The translations under genes were made by a program, and so were the position numbers. From NCBI RefSeq assembly GCF_003144115.1, contig NW_020312003.1, forward strand, positions 670,267-734,266: a stretch of DNA of 64,000 nt. The letters are read 5' to 3'. This document shows positions 24,060 through 34,946 of this stretch, one piece after another. The notes beneath the pieces were generated by a model, which was not told the origin of the DNA, did no database searches, and was given only the letters and a program-made list of their open reading frames with translations. How positions within the stretch are numbered: position 1 is the stretch's first letter; the number at the start of each line of letters is the position of its first letter. This DNA is from Tilletiopsis washingtonensis (Eukaryota > Basidiomycota > Exobasidiomycetes > Entylomatales).

Positions 24060-25158
24060 GCTGACGCTTGTGCTGGCAGTGTCGATGGGCGCAGCAATGG
24101 GCACCGGCGTGGGCCTCTGCATCGGCTTCATTGGCGGCGCCTTCCAGATCCTGCGGTGAGTGCAGCAGCGAGCAGGATGGCAGTGAGGAGCGGCGTTGAC
24201 ACGCTTGCTCTCTACCTCCTCTTCTCGCGACGTTCTGCATCTCGTCGCTCGCTCTCGCCTCCTCTCTCTCTATCCTCGCTCGACGCCTCTCTACTCTCTC
24301 ACGCGCCTCTCTGCTCTTCTCACTCTCGCCCTCGCGCTCTTCGCTACACCCTCGTCATCGCTCGCTGCGCTCCCATCGGGAACAGCGCCGGTCCAGGCCC
24401 GCGCGGCACCCTGGCGACGCTGGGACAGTTTATGGGCACGAGTGCTGCCACGTTTGGGTGAGTTCGCATGCCGGCTGCATGAAGGACGGGTCAACCTGGA
24501 AGGGTTAGGAGTGAAGAGGGAGGAAGAAGGCGCGATCGGGCGGTAGGGCGGTGAAGCAAGAGAGCGCTGCAGAGGAGCAGAGAGGTGCAGGCATGGAGCG
24601 GCATGGCCAGTGGCTCTGAGCACAGGCACAGAGTAGTCGTGTCAAGAGCTGCGAGGACAGATAAGCAGACCACGCAGCTTGGGCCGAACATGACTCGCCC
24701 GTCGAGCGCTGTGCCAAGCAGCCCATGTGCGGCATGGAGAGCTGCATCAGGGAGCACAGGGGGCATGCTCTCTCGATGCTGGGAGCGAGACTGCAGACAT
24801 GAGAGGAGAGAGCGCCAGGCTGCATCCCGACGGGCAGGGACAAGCCTAGGTGATATGCCAGCCCATAGCGTCGAGCCATCGCTTGGGCTCGTGTCTTGAG
24901 CTCGTCGCTGCCCGGCCTTGCACAGCACATCTTGCGCTTCTATCGGAGCGTCATGCGGGCGACTTCTTCTCCCTTCGTCGCTTCGGCACCTCGCTCGTCA
25001 CTGATTCCCCCGCATCCAGCTTCTTCATGTCAATCGGCACAGTGATCCGCACCGACTCTTCACATGCGCTCGAGGCACGGGCATACACCGCAGCGTCGCG
25101 GCCTATGCTGTTGCGTCCGGAGGTGAGGGCGCATCTGCGGCGGAGGGAGGAGGAGTGA
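23949..25158 (+). CDS. MGR2: Mgr2/Romo1-type TIM23-complex subunit
   Basis: Four exons (23949-24003, 24080-24155, 24386-24457, 25020-25158) give 113 residues, the same length as yeast Mgr2. Two glycine-rich membrane segments form a hairpin: SMGAAMGTGVGLCIGFIGG, and GTLATLGQFMGTSAATFGFFMSIGTVIR with the Romo1/Mgr2 pattern GGTFGxFMxIG. The short loop RAGPGPRG lies between them. The protein sits in the mitochondrial inner membrane as a lateral gatekeeper of the TIM23 translocase. The last exon adds a hydrophilic tail of about 40 residues. Introns are 76, 230 and 562 bp. The last is ten times the local norm, and the first carries a CT microsatellite. Confidence 0.88.
24025..24057. repeat. CT dinucleotide microsatellite in MGR2 intron 1
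   Basis: About 16 CT repeats just upstream of the CTGAC branch-like site and the CAG acceptor, so it forms the polypyrimidine tract of the intron. Confidence 0.85.
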
Positions 25159-25559
25159 AGGGGTGCGCATGCGCGTGAAGGAGGGAGAAGAGGAATGGCA
25201 TTGAGGTCTTCTCTTTCAGTTTGCGCGGCGGCGGGGTGAGTGAGCTGGAGAGGAGATACGGGCACTGAGGAATGGCAGAGCGATGAGCGCTACACTCGCG
25301 GCAAAGAGCGCTCGTTGCTCGCTAGCAGTGCGCGCAATGAGTGTATTGGTCTGCCGTGAACGGGGGCAGCGGGCACGGGACCGTTGTGTGGTGTGGATGT
25401 GTGGGACTAGCGAGACGAGATGGTAAGTGAAGATGCTGGTGACGAGATGAGGAGGGGAGGCAATGAACGTGTATGAGGAGGCGAGGTCGCGATGCGGAGC
25501 AGTGTCAAGTTGGTAGCGCCGCGAGGCCCTTGAGGCTGCGAAATGCGCTGAGCAGCGCC
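25159..25559. other. Convergent intergenic spacer (MGR2 / GPI protein)
   Basis: About 400 bp between two converging genes, holding both 3' untranslated regions. No ORF, repeat or RNA gene is supported. Confidence 0.4.
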
Positions 25560-27013
25560 TTAGAGCAGCGCAGCGACAGCCAGGCAGACAGCGAGAGCAG
25601 CGACGCCGGCACTCGAGGCGCTGAATGCCGATGCAGCGTTTGTGCCGCTCTGCGTCGCGCTGGGCGCCGAGCCGCTCGACGAGCGACTCGAGGCACCTCC
25701 GCTGCTGCTTCCCGCCGCCGTCGAGCTCGACGCCGGCGCAGCGCTTCCGCTTCCGCTCGAGCTCGGCGCCGCAGCTCCCGGTGCAGTCGCAGCCGTCGGC
25801 GCGTACGTGTTCGTCTCGCCGCTGCCCTGACCGAACACGGTGGACGTCGGTGCGCCCGAGATGGGAGACGTAGCGAATGCGACGTTCTGAGGCGTGCTGC
25901 TGTTGCTCGTGATGAGAATGACGTCGGTGTAGGATTGGATCGCTGCGTTGTCCACAGACGATGCGCGCATCGTGTCTGCGCATCACCGTCAGCCGCAGCA
26001 TCGGCGCAGAGAAGCAAAGGACTACGCACAGTTTCCCTCCCATCCACTCGGCACGATGAACGAGAAGCGTCCGCACGTCTTGCCGTCGACGACGACGCCG
26101 ATGCCGTAGCCCGAGTCGCAGTAGCCGTTCTGCGACGTGCCCGGCACAGTGGCGATGTGGTGTGCGAGCGTGGAGCCGGCGTCGGACATGAGGTCCAGCG
26201 CCACATCGCCCGATGGCGGGTTGAGCCAGTTGGCGGTGAGAGAAGATCCAGCCTGGAGAGGGTGTGAGCATGGGTCGAAGAGACGGAGTGCGACAAGGAA
26301 CATCAAGATGCGCCCCAAGCGGCGATTGAGAATCACGTTGCCATGCGGCATGCTGCTTTTGTCTAAGACTCTCGCCGCGCCACTTGTGCCGCCATCGCCT
26401 GCTTCATCCCTTCCGACGGAGCTCCTTCTTGTGCTCCCTCAGTCTGCTCGGCCTGCTTTGGCCCTGTCCGCTCCACCGCCCCCTAGCCAACGCTCCTGGC
26501 ATGGTTGCAGGCGCAGAGTCGAGCAGCACGCACGGGCCTCTACGTCTCAAGCCGAGGCCGATGCGTCTCCTCTTGCGCCTCCCACTGGCGTGCTTTGCCG
26601 CCTCCGGATCCTTGTTACCATCTTCACCTGGAGTGCGCCTCATCGCCGCTGCCGCTGGATGCGTGCGAACTGGCGTCACTCCACTCTCTTGCACCGCTTC
26701 CCTCGCCTCGCCGGGGCGCCCCGCTCTTCCAGATGTCGCGACACGTCGCCCCACTCACCTGCACCGTCACGGCACACTGATAGAAGTCGCATGCCGGCTC
26801 GTTGAGATACAGCGGCTGTGTATGCGAGGCGATCTGCTGTCAGTCTTCTGCTTGCTGCCTTACCTCCCTTGCGCTGCGGCGGCGCGAAAAGCAACGCACC
26901 GAGGCAGTGTCCTGCGTCTGACGCGGCTTGAGCGCCTGCGCAACACGGTCGGGCACGAGCGCGGCTTGTGCGGCTGACGCGCCGACGGCGAGGAGAAGGA
27001 GAGAGGAGCGCAT
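25560..27013 (-). CDS. Kre9/Knh1-like GPI-anchored cell-wall protein
   Basis: Four exons (26900-27013, 26759-26815, 26030-26252, 25560-25975) give 269 residues. A signal peptide (MRSSLLLLAVGASAAQA) is followed by a beta-sandwich-like domain with two early cysteines (ACDFYQC), the core SSLTANWLNPPSGDV, then CDSGYGIGVVVDGKTCGRFSF and SYTDVILITSNSS. This is the pattern of the Ser/Thr-rich Kre9/Knh1-type Ig-like N-terminal domain of fungal GPI proteins. A Ser/Gly/Ala-rich stalk (about 170-245) and a hydrophobic C-terminus (SAGVAALAVCLAVAALL) after a small-residue site indicate a GPI anchor. The likely place is the outer plasma membrane or cell wall, with a role in beta-1,6-glucan or wall integrity suggested only by family. 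It is divergent from the CHY zinc-finger gene. Confidence 0.78.
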
Positions 27014-27522
27014 GGCGGAGCGGCTGCTGCTGCTGAAGGAGAAGAGGGAGACGCGAAGGGTGGTGGTGGTGAGAAGACAAGCCCCTCTCTCTCCTGCGGC
27101 GAGGATTGGTCAGAGTGAGGCCCCTCGAGCCACTCCACCTCGAGGCGCAACTCCGCAGCCGCCGGCATCCCGACGCCGCCGCCGGCACGCCGCGGCTCGA
27201 GCGGCGCGCGTTTGCAATTTCAGCCGCGTGGGGTGAGCTTCTCGAACGAGCCCTTTGGCGCTCTCGGCCGCTCAGCGAGGAGCCGCGCCGAGCCGCACTC
27301 CTGCGCCCTTTTCCTCTCGCTCTTCGGCGCAAGAAAGGGGCCGTGCCTCACGGCGCTCGAAGGTGGCTTGACGAGGGGCAACTCGAGGCGCGCGGCGGTG
27401 AGAAGGAGCTTCGGCGCGCAGCGTGCATGATGCTCCCGCGCGAGAAGCTTTACGCGTGTCGCGTGCTCTCTACGCGCTCGAAGGCCGTGCACCTTTCCTT
27501 CCTTCACCTCTTCTCTCGCGCC
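27014..27522. other. Divergent promoter region (GPI protein / CHY zinc finger)
   Basis: About 510 bp between two starts. A GAAGGGTGGTGGTGGTG stretch (27055-27072) forms a pyrimidine-rich leader for the GPI gene. An in-frame ATG at 27427 could extend the CHY protein by 32 residues, but the added part is not family-like. Confidence 0.4.
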
Positions 27523-28809
27523 ATGTGCAAGCACATCCTCAACGCCCAAGTCTCCATCCGCGCTCCGTGCTGTCGGAAATTCTTCGATTGCCCACAATGC
27601 CACGCTGAGAGTTCGGCGAAGGAAGACGGGCACCAGCTGCGCCCGACGACGGAGCTGGCCATGCTCTGCAAGAAGTGCAGACGCGCATTCCGCGTGGATC
27701 TGGAGCGCGCCGAGGAGGCGGACAACTACTGTCCGCATTGCGATAACTGCTATGTGAGTGGGCAAGCGGAGAGCGAGAGAGCGAGAGAGGAGGAAAGAGA
27801 AGGGGTAAGGGGCAGAGGCAAGAGCAGGGCGAGCGAGTGTTGAAGAAGGCGCTGTAGGACGCTAGCGCCCAGGCAGACAGCAGAGGCGGCGAGGCTTGAC
27901 GCAGGAGTGAGGCGGCGTAGCTATGAGGCTGCAGCGTCGACAAGGGGTCTGGGCGGAGAAAGCTGGGCTGAGGAGCAGGCTGGACGAAGCGAGAATGTCG
28001 CCAGGGAGTGGAGGTGCACTCAGACGCTACCTGAGCGCAAGAGCAGGACACTTTGCTTCGCGCAGAGCCGTGGTGCTCGCAAGCGTGTTCGAGTCGCACT
28101 TGAGGCGGGAGCTGGCATCGTCTCTGCGCTCGCGCGGCCCGTCATGCATGGCTTCCTCGGCGATGACTGCTCAGGTGCTGCCGAGCAGCGGACGCGGGCA
28201 GTCGGCTGCGACAGTGAGCGCTCTCGACCGGAGCTCTGCGCATAAACCACGCGGCGCTGTGCCGCTCTCGGCTCGAAGCTGGTCTCTGCGCAGCTCAGAT
28301 GCGACATCACGCCAAGAGCTGCCGAGCTCTTTGCGCTGGAAAGGGAGGCCTCGATGGACTGCGCGTCGCTCGCCGCTCCTTCTCAATGGCTGTCTGACTG
28401 AGCCTCTTGGCGATTGCAGGTGATCGAAGCAAAGACTCCGGCGCCAATGCTGGGTATTGAAGGAGAAGACGCAAGGATGGACAATCGGTGAGTGTCTTGT
28501 GTCTCAGTCCCTCTCTCCTCCGTTCCGCTTCGTCTCTTCCGTCTCGCGGCCCTGTCGCGCTCGCAGCCTCGCTCACATCGCTCTCGCAGCATGCTGAAAG
28601 ACGACCGCCTCTACGACCCGCGCCGCGACTTCCACGCGCGCGAAAAGGCCGCGCAGGAGTCGGAGCGGCTGGACGCGGGCGGCGTGGCTGCGGCGCTGCA
28701 GCAGCGCGCGCGGGAAGTGGGGAGGCCGAACATTGAGGGACTGGATGGTGCGGGAGGCGGAGTGGAGGGAGGCGTGGTGAATGACGAGGAGCTCGATTGG
28801 AGCATGTAG
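27523..28809 (+). CDS. CHY zinc-finger protein
   Basis: Three exons (27523-27753, 28420-28487, 28590-28809) give 172 residues. The N-terminal 77 residues form the CHY zinc finger: MCKHILNAQVSIRAPCC, then FDCPQCHAE, H, LCKKCRRAF and CPHCDNCY, with the spaced Cys/His ligands for three zinc ions. The domain occurs in yeast Hot13, which helps the mitochondrial intermembrane-space import oxidoreductase, and in RCHY1-type ubiquitin ligases. No RING follows here, so it belongs to the small stand-alone class. The tail is hydrophilic and ends in DEELDWSM, an acidic-tryptophan finish. The first intron is 666 bp, unusually long. The start at 27523 puts the family sequence at the N-terminus. Confidence 0.82.
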
Positions 28810-29155
28810 AAAGATAAGAGAGGAAGCGAAATGATACCCCGATGTTGCAGCATTTGACGCGAGCAGCGCGAGCAGGATGGCGTTGAGGGAGAGCCCCGCA
28901 CCTCGAGCTGGCCGGCCACGCTGTCTCGCTGTAAGCTGGCGTTGGCAAAGTGTGCAGCAGACAAGCACCTGACGAGCCGGCAGAGCATGCGCAGAAGCAC
29001 CGCCTGTCATTTCCGCGATGTTCCGCCCCGTGGCTGGGCGCGCGGCGGGCGCACGTCGCATCGCCGCTCTCGGCGCCGGCTCTCGGCGTGCCTGCCGCTC
29101 CCACACCACCACCACCACCACCACCACACCTCTTCCCCCACACATCTCGCCCACC
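28810..29155. other. Promoter and leader of the NDUFA4-like gene, with CAC repeat
   Basis: About 350 bp. An eightfold ACC/CAC microsatellite (29105-29128) lies just before the chosen ATG. An ATG at 29018 is in frame with the NDUFA4-like start and would add 46 residues rich in Arg/Ala/Thr with no acidic residue. Confidence 0.5.
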
Positions 29156-30151
29156 ATGGCCTCCAAAGTCCGCCAGACGTTCCGCCAGACGTTCATGAAG
29201 AACTGGTGCGTGGCGCAGCGCGATGCAGCGGGCGTGCTGAAGGGCAGAACGCGGACAGCGTAGAGCGCAGAGCGCAGAGGGCCGAGCGGCGAGCGGGCGG
29301 CGACGGCGACTGGCGGGCAGCAGGTGCGATGGCGCAAGCGACGACAGGTGTGCGCTACGAGGCACATGTGTCGACCCTGCCTCTGGAGCATCGTAGCTGT
29401 GCCTTGCGCGCCGCCGCACCGCCTCTGAGCAGCGACGCACCAGCGTCTCTTGGCACGCCCTGCTTGCCTTGACTGTGCAATAGCGATAGGGCGATGGCGA
29501 CGCCCGAGCCGTGTGGCGACCAAGGTCTCTTGCCTGTGCAGGCGATTCTCGACGACACCGAGCAGGTCCATCTTCTCTCTCAACTCCCCTCTGACCTCGC
29601 CTCGCTTCTTCGCCCTACTAGGTACTCGCCCGAGGTGCTGCCCATTGTCGCCGTCACGGGCGTGGCAGCCGTCGGTGCCGGCTGGTACATCTCGCGCCTC
29701 GCACGCGGCCCGGATGTGGTGTGGGACCGCAAGAACAACCCGCAGCCCTGGAACGTGAGTGTGCAGGCGTGGCGATGGAGCGGCGCCGTGATGTGCAAAG
29801 GCGCGCAATGAAACGGTGATTGCGTGTCACGCCATGTGTGCTGATCCCTTCTCCCTCGCTCCGCAGAACGGTACGCAGCTTGAGCTCAGCAACGCGCCGA
29901 AAGGCGGCGGTGCGCAGTGTACTGACCGCTCTTCACTCGCAGTCACGCCGGGCACCAACACCAAGATGATGTCGGTCAACGTGAGTTTGCCTGCGCCTTT
30001 CGTCCCTCACATCCCTGCTAATCCTTCTTGCACGTCCACAGCAAGAGTTCGGTAAGCCGTTGCCTTCGCGCTCTCGCGCCGCTTGAGCGCATTGCTGATG
30101 TGAATTGTGCTCTCCCTCGCAGAGCGCAAGTACAAGCGCGACCGTCTCTAA
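29156..30151 (+). CDS. NDUFA4/MLRQ-like complex I subunit
   Basis: Six exons (29156-29205, 29622-29754, 29867-29870, 29943-29980, 30042-30051, 30123-30151) give 87 residues, the usual size. The single membrane segment EVLPIVAVTGVAAVGAGWYI is followed by RLARGPDVVWDRKNNPQPW and a tail with PGTNTKMMSVNQ and YKRDRL, the pattern of the fungal NADH-ubiquinone reductase MLRQ/NDUFA4 family in the mitochondrial inner membrane. Two exons are tiny: AACG (4 nt) and CAAGAGTTCG (10 nt). The 4-nt exon is needed for the frame and yields PWNNVTPGTNTK, the family sequence. A competing 43-nt exon also keeps the frame but leaves a 33-bp intron and adds unrelated residues. The first intron is 416 bp. In-frame upstream ATG at 29018 could encode a presequence-like extension. 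Confidence 0.82.
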
Positions 30152-30507
30152 GCCATTCGCCGGCGACGACCACGCTTTGGCTCATCGATCGTCCGAGTCG
30201 AGGAGATGGGGAACTGCGTTTGAATGAGGAGATGGGAGGGCCGCTTGCGCGCACCACATGCGGCGTGGGGAATGGCATCGCGTCTCTTTGCTGCTGCCTG
30301 CGCGGGTGAGAAAGACGGAGGGAGGACTCAGGCGAGTGCGGTCGGCTTGGAAGGAGAAGGATGCTGGAGAGTGGATTGGGCCATGGTCGTCGCCAGGACA
30401 GAAGGACAGAAGAGCGGCGCGTGCTGTGAAGATGGAGGAGCGCTGCACGGAGAGACAGCGGGATGTTGCCCTGACTCGCGCCGGCCATCTTCACACGTCG
30501 AGGCGCT
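30152..30507. other. 3' flank of the NDUFA4-like gene
   Basis: About 360 bp of normal host composition, with frequent TCG and CGA words. No gene is supported. It separates the last left-arm gene from the fragment and the decayed block. Confidence 0.4.
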
Positions 30508-30855
30508 TCATTGATCTGGCTGAAGGCATGCGCATGAGAACGGCCGGCGAGCACGAGAGAGGCGCATGAGGACGAGCTGCTTGCTCAAGGTGCGCATTCC
30601 GACCGGCACCGTGACTGTGCGGCGCGCGTTGTCCGAGCTGTTGCGCACGAAAAGAGCAGAGCCGTGGTGGCTGTAACGGCGGCCCGGGAAGACGTCAAGT
30701 AGCGTGAGGTTGGCCAGGTTGTGCGGCGCAGCTGCAGCCAGTGCGGCGACGGCGACGGCGACATCGGGCCGTGCGCAGCTTCTTGCTGGCGCTGTCGGCG
30801 GACGAGCCGGAGCGCTTGGCGGGCACTTGCTGTGGCGCTGCGGCAGCTACGGCCG
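30508..30855 (-). pseudogene. Protein-like fragment at the edge of the decayed block
   Basis: A minus-strand frame open for about 116 codons, from after a stop near 30856 to a stop at 30508-30510, with no good start. Its middle reads like real protein (HNLANLTLLDVFPGRRY, SALFVRNSSDNARRTVTVP) and uses host-like GC-ending codons. An overlapping frame just upstream reads Ala-rich sequence with a basic signal (KKLRTA). It may be the 3' exon of a host gene whose 5' part was lost or displaced by the block, or the captured edge of an element. I do not recognise the family. Confidence 0.35.
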
Positions 30856-31044
30856 GGGCGGCGACGGCGACGGCGACGGCGCCGACAGAGTGCTGGGTGA
30901 TCGGCGCCTGCGCCGCCTGCGCGATGCGCAGCGCCACAGCGGCTGGGAGCGGCGGCAGCGTCAAGGCGGCCAGCCAGCACCGTAGCAACAGTGGCAAGCG
31001 TCGTGCTGACCGTAAGGCAAAGAGTGAACGTGAGGGGGGATCGG

Positions 31045-33844
31045 GCTGCAAGCGCAAGTGGGGAGACGGTGTGCTGGTTAAAGGGACAGCAAGAGATGGA
31101 GCAGGTAACAACTTCCACATGTGGAATGTCAATACAGAGAGCTTCTGCAGGCTGGACAGTATCTTGTGGCACTCAGCAATGTTGTTGTGGCTGCCCTGTA
31201 GGCATCCAACCAGGGTGCTGTTGAGGAAGGCTTGTTTGGAAGAGAGAAGCTGGGTTAGGGTGATTTAGGGAGAGATCACAGGAGGAGGGGCAGTGGGGGC
31301 AGGTGCAGCAGGTGCAGAAGGGTACTGCCTTGCCGCACAGTTTGCACTCATGCGCATGGATCAGTGTGCAGCTGTAAGCCAGCCACTTGCTGCAGCGCAG
31401 AGCAAAGAGAGGTGAACTGCATGGGACAAGCCACACATGCTCTCTCTTGAGTGGAACACAAGTTGGTAAAGGGCAAGGGGTAGGAGTCATGTAATGCAAA
31501 GCACTGCAACTTGCTGCTGCTCTCCTTGTCCATGTTTGACATGCCGTCAGGAGGTGCTGGCCAGCTGTGCACATGATTGATGCGCACAAGACAAACTGCA
31601 GCTGTTGGGGCAACTGCTCTTCTGCAGCTTTTGAGCAAGTAGAAGAGAGGAAGGTAGAAGGCAGCATACAGGCCCTCCTGCAAACAGAGGATGTGCATGT
31701 AGGAGCTGGTCAACTGGTCAGACATCTATGTGCTGCAGCTGAGCAGAATGCCCTCCATGCCCTTCAGGTTGGAGCGGAGCTGTGTAGCAAGATATGGCTG
31801 CTATGTCCCCTCTCACTACTTGAAGGGAGGAAGCAGCAGGTTGAAGCCTGCATCAAGCACCCAACAAGGGCTGAGTGCCTGAAGCGGCACAGAAGGAGAT
31901 GCACATCATTGCAAAGAATAGACTGACCAGCCCATTGCAAAGCTGGCCAGGCTCAAGCTCAGCTGTGAGGTGCAGCCAGCAACTGAGCATGCGCAGCAGC
32001 ATGGTGATGCTGAAGCTGGCCTGCTTGAGGCTGCCTTTGCAGATGAAGAGGGGCAGAAGCATTGCCTGGTGAGTGACTGCAATGACAAGAGCAACAAGGT
32101 TCTTGTGCACAGTCTCTGCTGCCTGCACAGAGGCAGCAAACGCTGTTCCATACCACCAGGTCTAGACACAGGTGCAGGGTGTCCTACTTCAACACAAGTA
32201 TAGCACCTGTAGGGAGCTCTGTTCTCTGGTGCGTGAGGGCGCTTGGGAGGGGTGAATACAGAGACCTGAGAAGACAGGCTATCTGCTGGCTGTGTCATAT
32301 CTACCCTCTGCTTCCAGGCAGCTAAGCAATTGGCCTGATGGCCAGGCACATCCAACTTTGCCTCCTTGCCTCCTCTTGACTACGCCACTGGTGAGAGGAT
32401 CTACTACCCTGGCCTTTTCTTTCTGATGTTCAGCGCCAAGATTGATCCGCTGTGCTTTGACAACCTCAGCAAGATAGACTGTGGGTCAATGTTGGAGGAA
32501 TGAGTGTCCAGCTGATTCAAGTGATGGCAGCTGCAGCGCTGCAGGCCATCACTGACACTTCTTGTGCACAAGGCTGGATTGTTCTTGACCTCTCTCTTTG
32601 CACCTTCTCTGCATCACAACTGACCAAGGACAAAATCAAGATTGTGCGCTGCTGGCAGCTAGCCAATGGCAGACTTCAAGCACCTCTGCTTCAAATCTTT
32701 CTTTTACCTTTCTTACACAAGCTACTGGTGCAGGATGGATGGCTCAGCGCAAAATTGCTTGCCTCAAGCAGGAGAAGCAGGAGTAGGCATTGTTGTTATG
32801 GCTTGGCAGCTTCTGGACCTCCTCCTGATTGTCAGTCTTCTTGCTGTTGCGCCACATCTGCCTAGCTACTTACTGCGTCTCTTCAAGCTTGTCTCCTCAG
32901 CATTATGGCACATGCCCATGCCACGCCCACACCCACGTCTGCGCCAACACTGTAAGCTCAATATCATCATGTTCAACAAGATTGCCAATGTTGTCATTCT
33001 TCTGTGCTACCAGCCTCACTGCTTGCATCTCCACTGTTCTAAAGAGCAGTCCAATGCTCAAACCCTGGGACTTCCCAAGCGCAGAGCTGCCTAGCAGTCT
33101 CCTGCGCTTGTAAAGCAAGCTTCAGGCTGTAGACTTTCATGCCAAGCTTGCCCTTACGCTCAGGCACATGCAACTTTGCTTCCTCTTGACTATGTTTACT
33201 TCTGGCATGGGTGCAGAAACTTGCGCACCCAAATAGCAGGCAAGAAGCTTGTGGTTGCCGTTGCTGTGGTTGTTGTTGCTGTTGGGGATGCAAGGCAGGC
33301 CAAATAGCTGAGCAAAACCCGCAGGTGTGTCAAACAGCGGGTGGATGCCGTACAGACCTACAGACATGAAAGTAGTGGAGGCGCTGGAGCTGCTTGACTG
33401 GGCAGAACTTGTAGAGCATTGCACGCAGGCCTGGTCTCCTAGCAACTGCAGACCAAAAAAGGGCAGCATGATCACAGACTGGGAGCAGCGCCAGAGCATC
33501 TCAGGCAGCATTGCAGAATGCTGAGGACATGTGCAAGGGAGGCCACAATGTGTGCAGCAGTCACAAGGCCGCTACAGCATGCTGCTACTGGTGGCTGTGC
33601 TGCTGCATTGCACTCATTGGATGCAACAGGCATCACATACCTGCATCATCAAGAAGAGGCAGAGAAGATGGTGTGAAGCAGTCTGTGGGTAGGCGGCCAG
33701 CAGGTGCCAGCACTTTGTCCTGCATCAAGAGTGCCTGACATTAGAGCTCTGAAACTGCATGCATTCAGTGCGCCTGCAGGAGGAGGTGTGTGGCACTTGA
33801 TTGCTTCAATAGACATGTTGGTCTGAGGTCTGCATCACTCAGAT
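31045..33844. other. Decayed sequence with weak Gag-knuckle-like fossil
   Basis: About 2.8 kb with only short ORFs on both strands and very few CpG. On the minus strand at about 32161-32213 the reading CYTCVEVGHPAP resembles a CCHC zinc-knuckle of a retroelement Gag, in a decayed state. No LTR or other part can be tied to it. The rest shows nothing I can name. Confidence 0.3.
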
Positions 33845-34946
33845 GTGAGCCTGTACATGGCTGGCAGATCAGGCTGCACACCTGCAGCTGCACTGGCAAG
33901 ATTGGCTGGGGACAGGCTGCTTGAAGGGGCTCTCAAGGCAACTGCTGCAATCAAGGTGGCACCCTCAACGTTGGCCGCCCTGGGGCTTGCAGCGAGCAAG
34001 GGCAGGGACATCTTTGGCCCAGCTCAAAACACTGGCAAGGCAGGTGCGGTGCATATGTCAGGGCTCACACAAGCGTGTAGCCTCATCAGCTGCATCCTTG
34101 GAACAGTATGCTGCGCTGCAGCCGTAGTAGACTCAATGCCAGCACCTTCTGGCACTGCCCTAGCCCCTGCATCAAACAACAACACTGCAACCAATGCTGC
34201 AGCTGTCAAGATCTTGGCCATTCATGCCGTGCTGCTCCTTCTGCACATCACTATGGCCCTGGCACTTAGTGTACCATGGTGCAATGCCACTCTGGCAGTT
34301 ATACATGCTCTGTGGCGCCGTGTGACCTCCTCAAACACATTCCTGTATGTCTGGCACATCAATTTGCTTGGAAACCTTGAAGGCCTGACAGTGTGCCTGA
34401 GCCTCTATGATGCTGGCTGGCGCGCAGGAGGCTTGTATGCCTGCCAAGGCTCCTGCGCTGACAGGGCATGCAGCACGCACAAGTGCCATGCAGAGGATGC
34501 GCTGTGCCCTCCTACCTCATCCCCATCCCTGCCCCCTCCCAATGCATTGTTGGGGCAAGGTAGCTGCTGCTGCTGCAGCACTCAGCCATTACAGCCACAG
34601 AATCCTCATGAGTCAGCTTGCCAGCATGACCCCAGCTGAGGTCAAGCATGAGCAGGCTTGGATCAGTGAGCGCAAAAAGCTTGTCAACAACATGCTGGAG
34701 GCACCATGCAAGCATCATGTTGACATGCACTGCACGCAGAAGGCCTTCCACAGCTACTTCTGCACCATCAAAGGCCGCTTGCTGCAGACACACTTGCACC
34801 TCATCAACAAGCGGCATCTTGCAATGCTCATGACCAGTTACCTGCACTGGTGTGTCAAACATGCCAAGGGCTGTGGCAACAGCTCCACTGGCGCCTGGCG
34901 CTTTGGACAGATCTGCATGCAGCTCAAAGAGTACATCATTGAGTGA
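33845..34946 (+). pseudogene. Two overlapping unrecognised ORF remnants
   Basis: An open stretch at 33845-34639 (264 codons) is Ala/Leu-rich with hydrophobic segments (VKILAIHAVLLLLHITMALA). A second at 34407-34946 (179 codons), in another frame, looks more like real protein at its end: EVKHEQAWISERKKLVNNML, LINKRHLAMLMTSYLHWCVK and QICMQLKEYIIE. Neither has a recognisable domain, a clear start or flanking signals, and both lie in TCG-depleted sequence. I treat them as remnants of an unknown element or gene, not as active genes. Confidence 0.3.

Noticed and set aside
25216-26271. 351-codon minus-strand ORF overlapping the GPI protein
   Set aside because: Different frame from the spliced GPI gene, Arg/His/Cys-rich, no domain.
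27923-28423. 166-codon ORF inside the long CHY intron
   Set aside because: Spans the intron acceptor, is basic and Ser-rich without domain, and would conflict with a well supported splice.
28307-29808. Long overlapping minus-strand ORFs (377 and 411 codons)
   Set aside because: Antisense to the CHY and NDUFA4-like exons, repetitive His/Val runs come from the CAC microsatellite; no domain.
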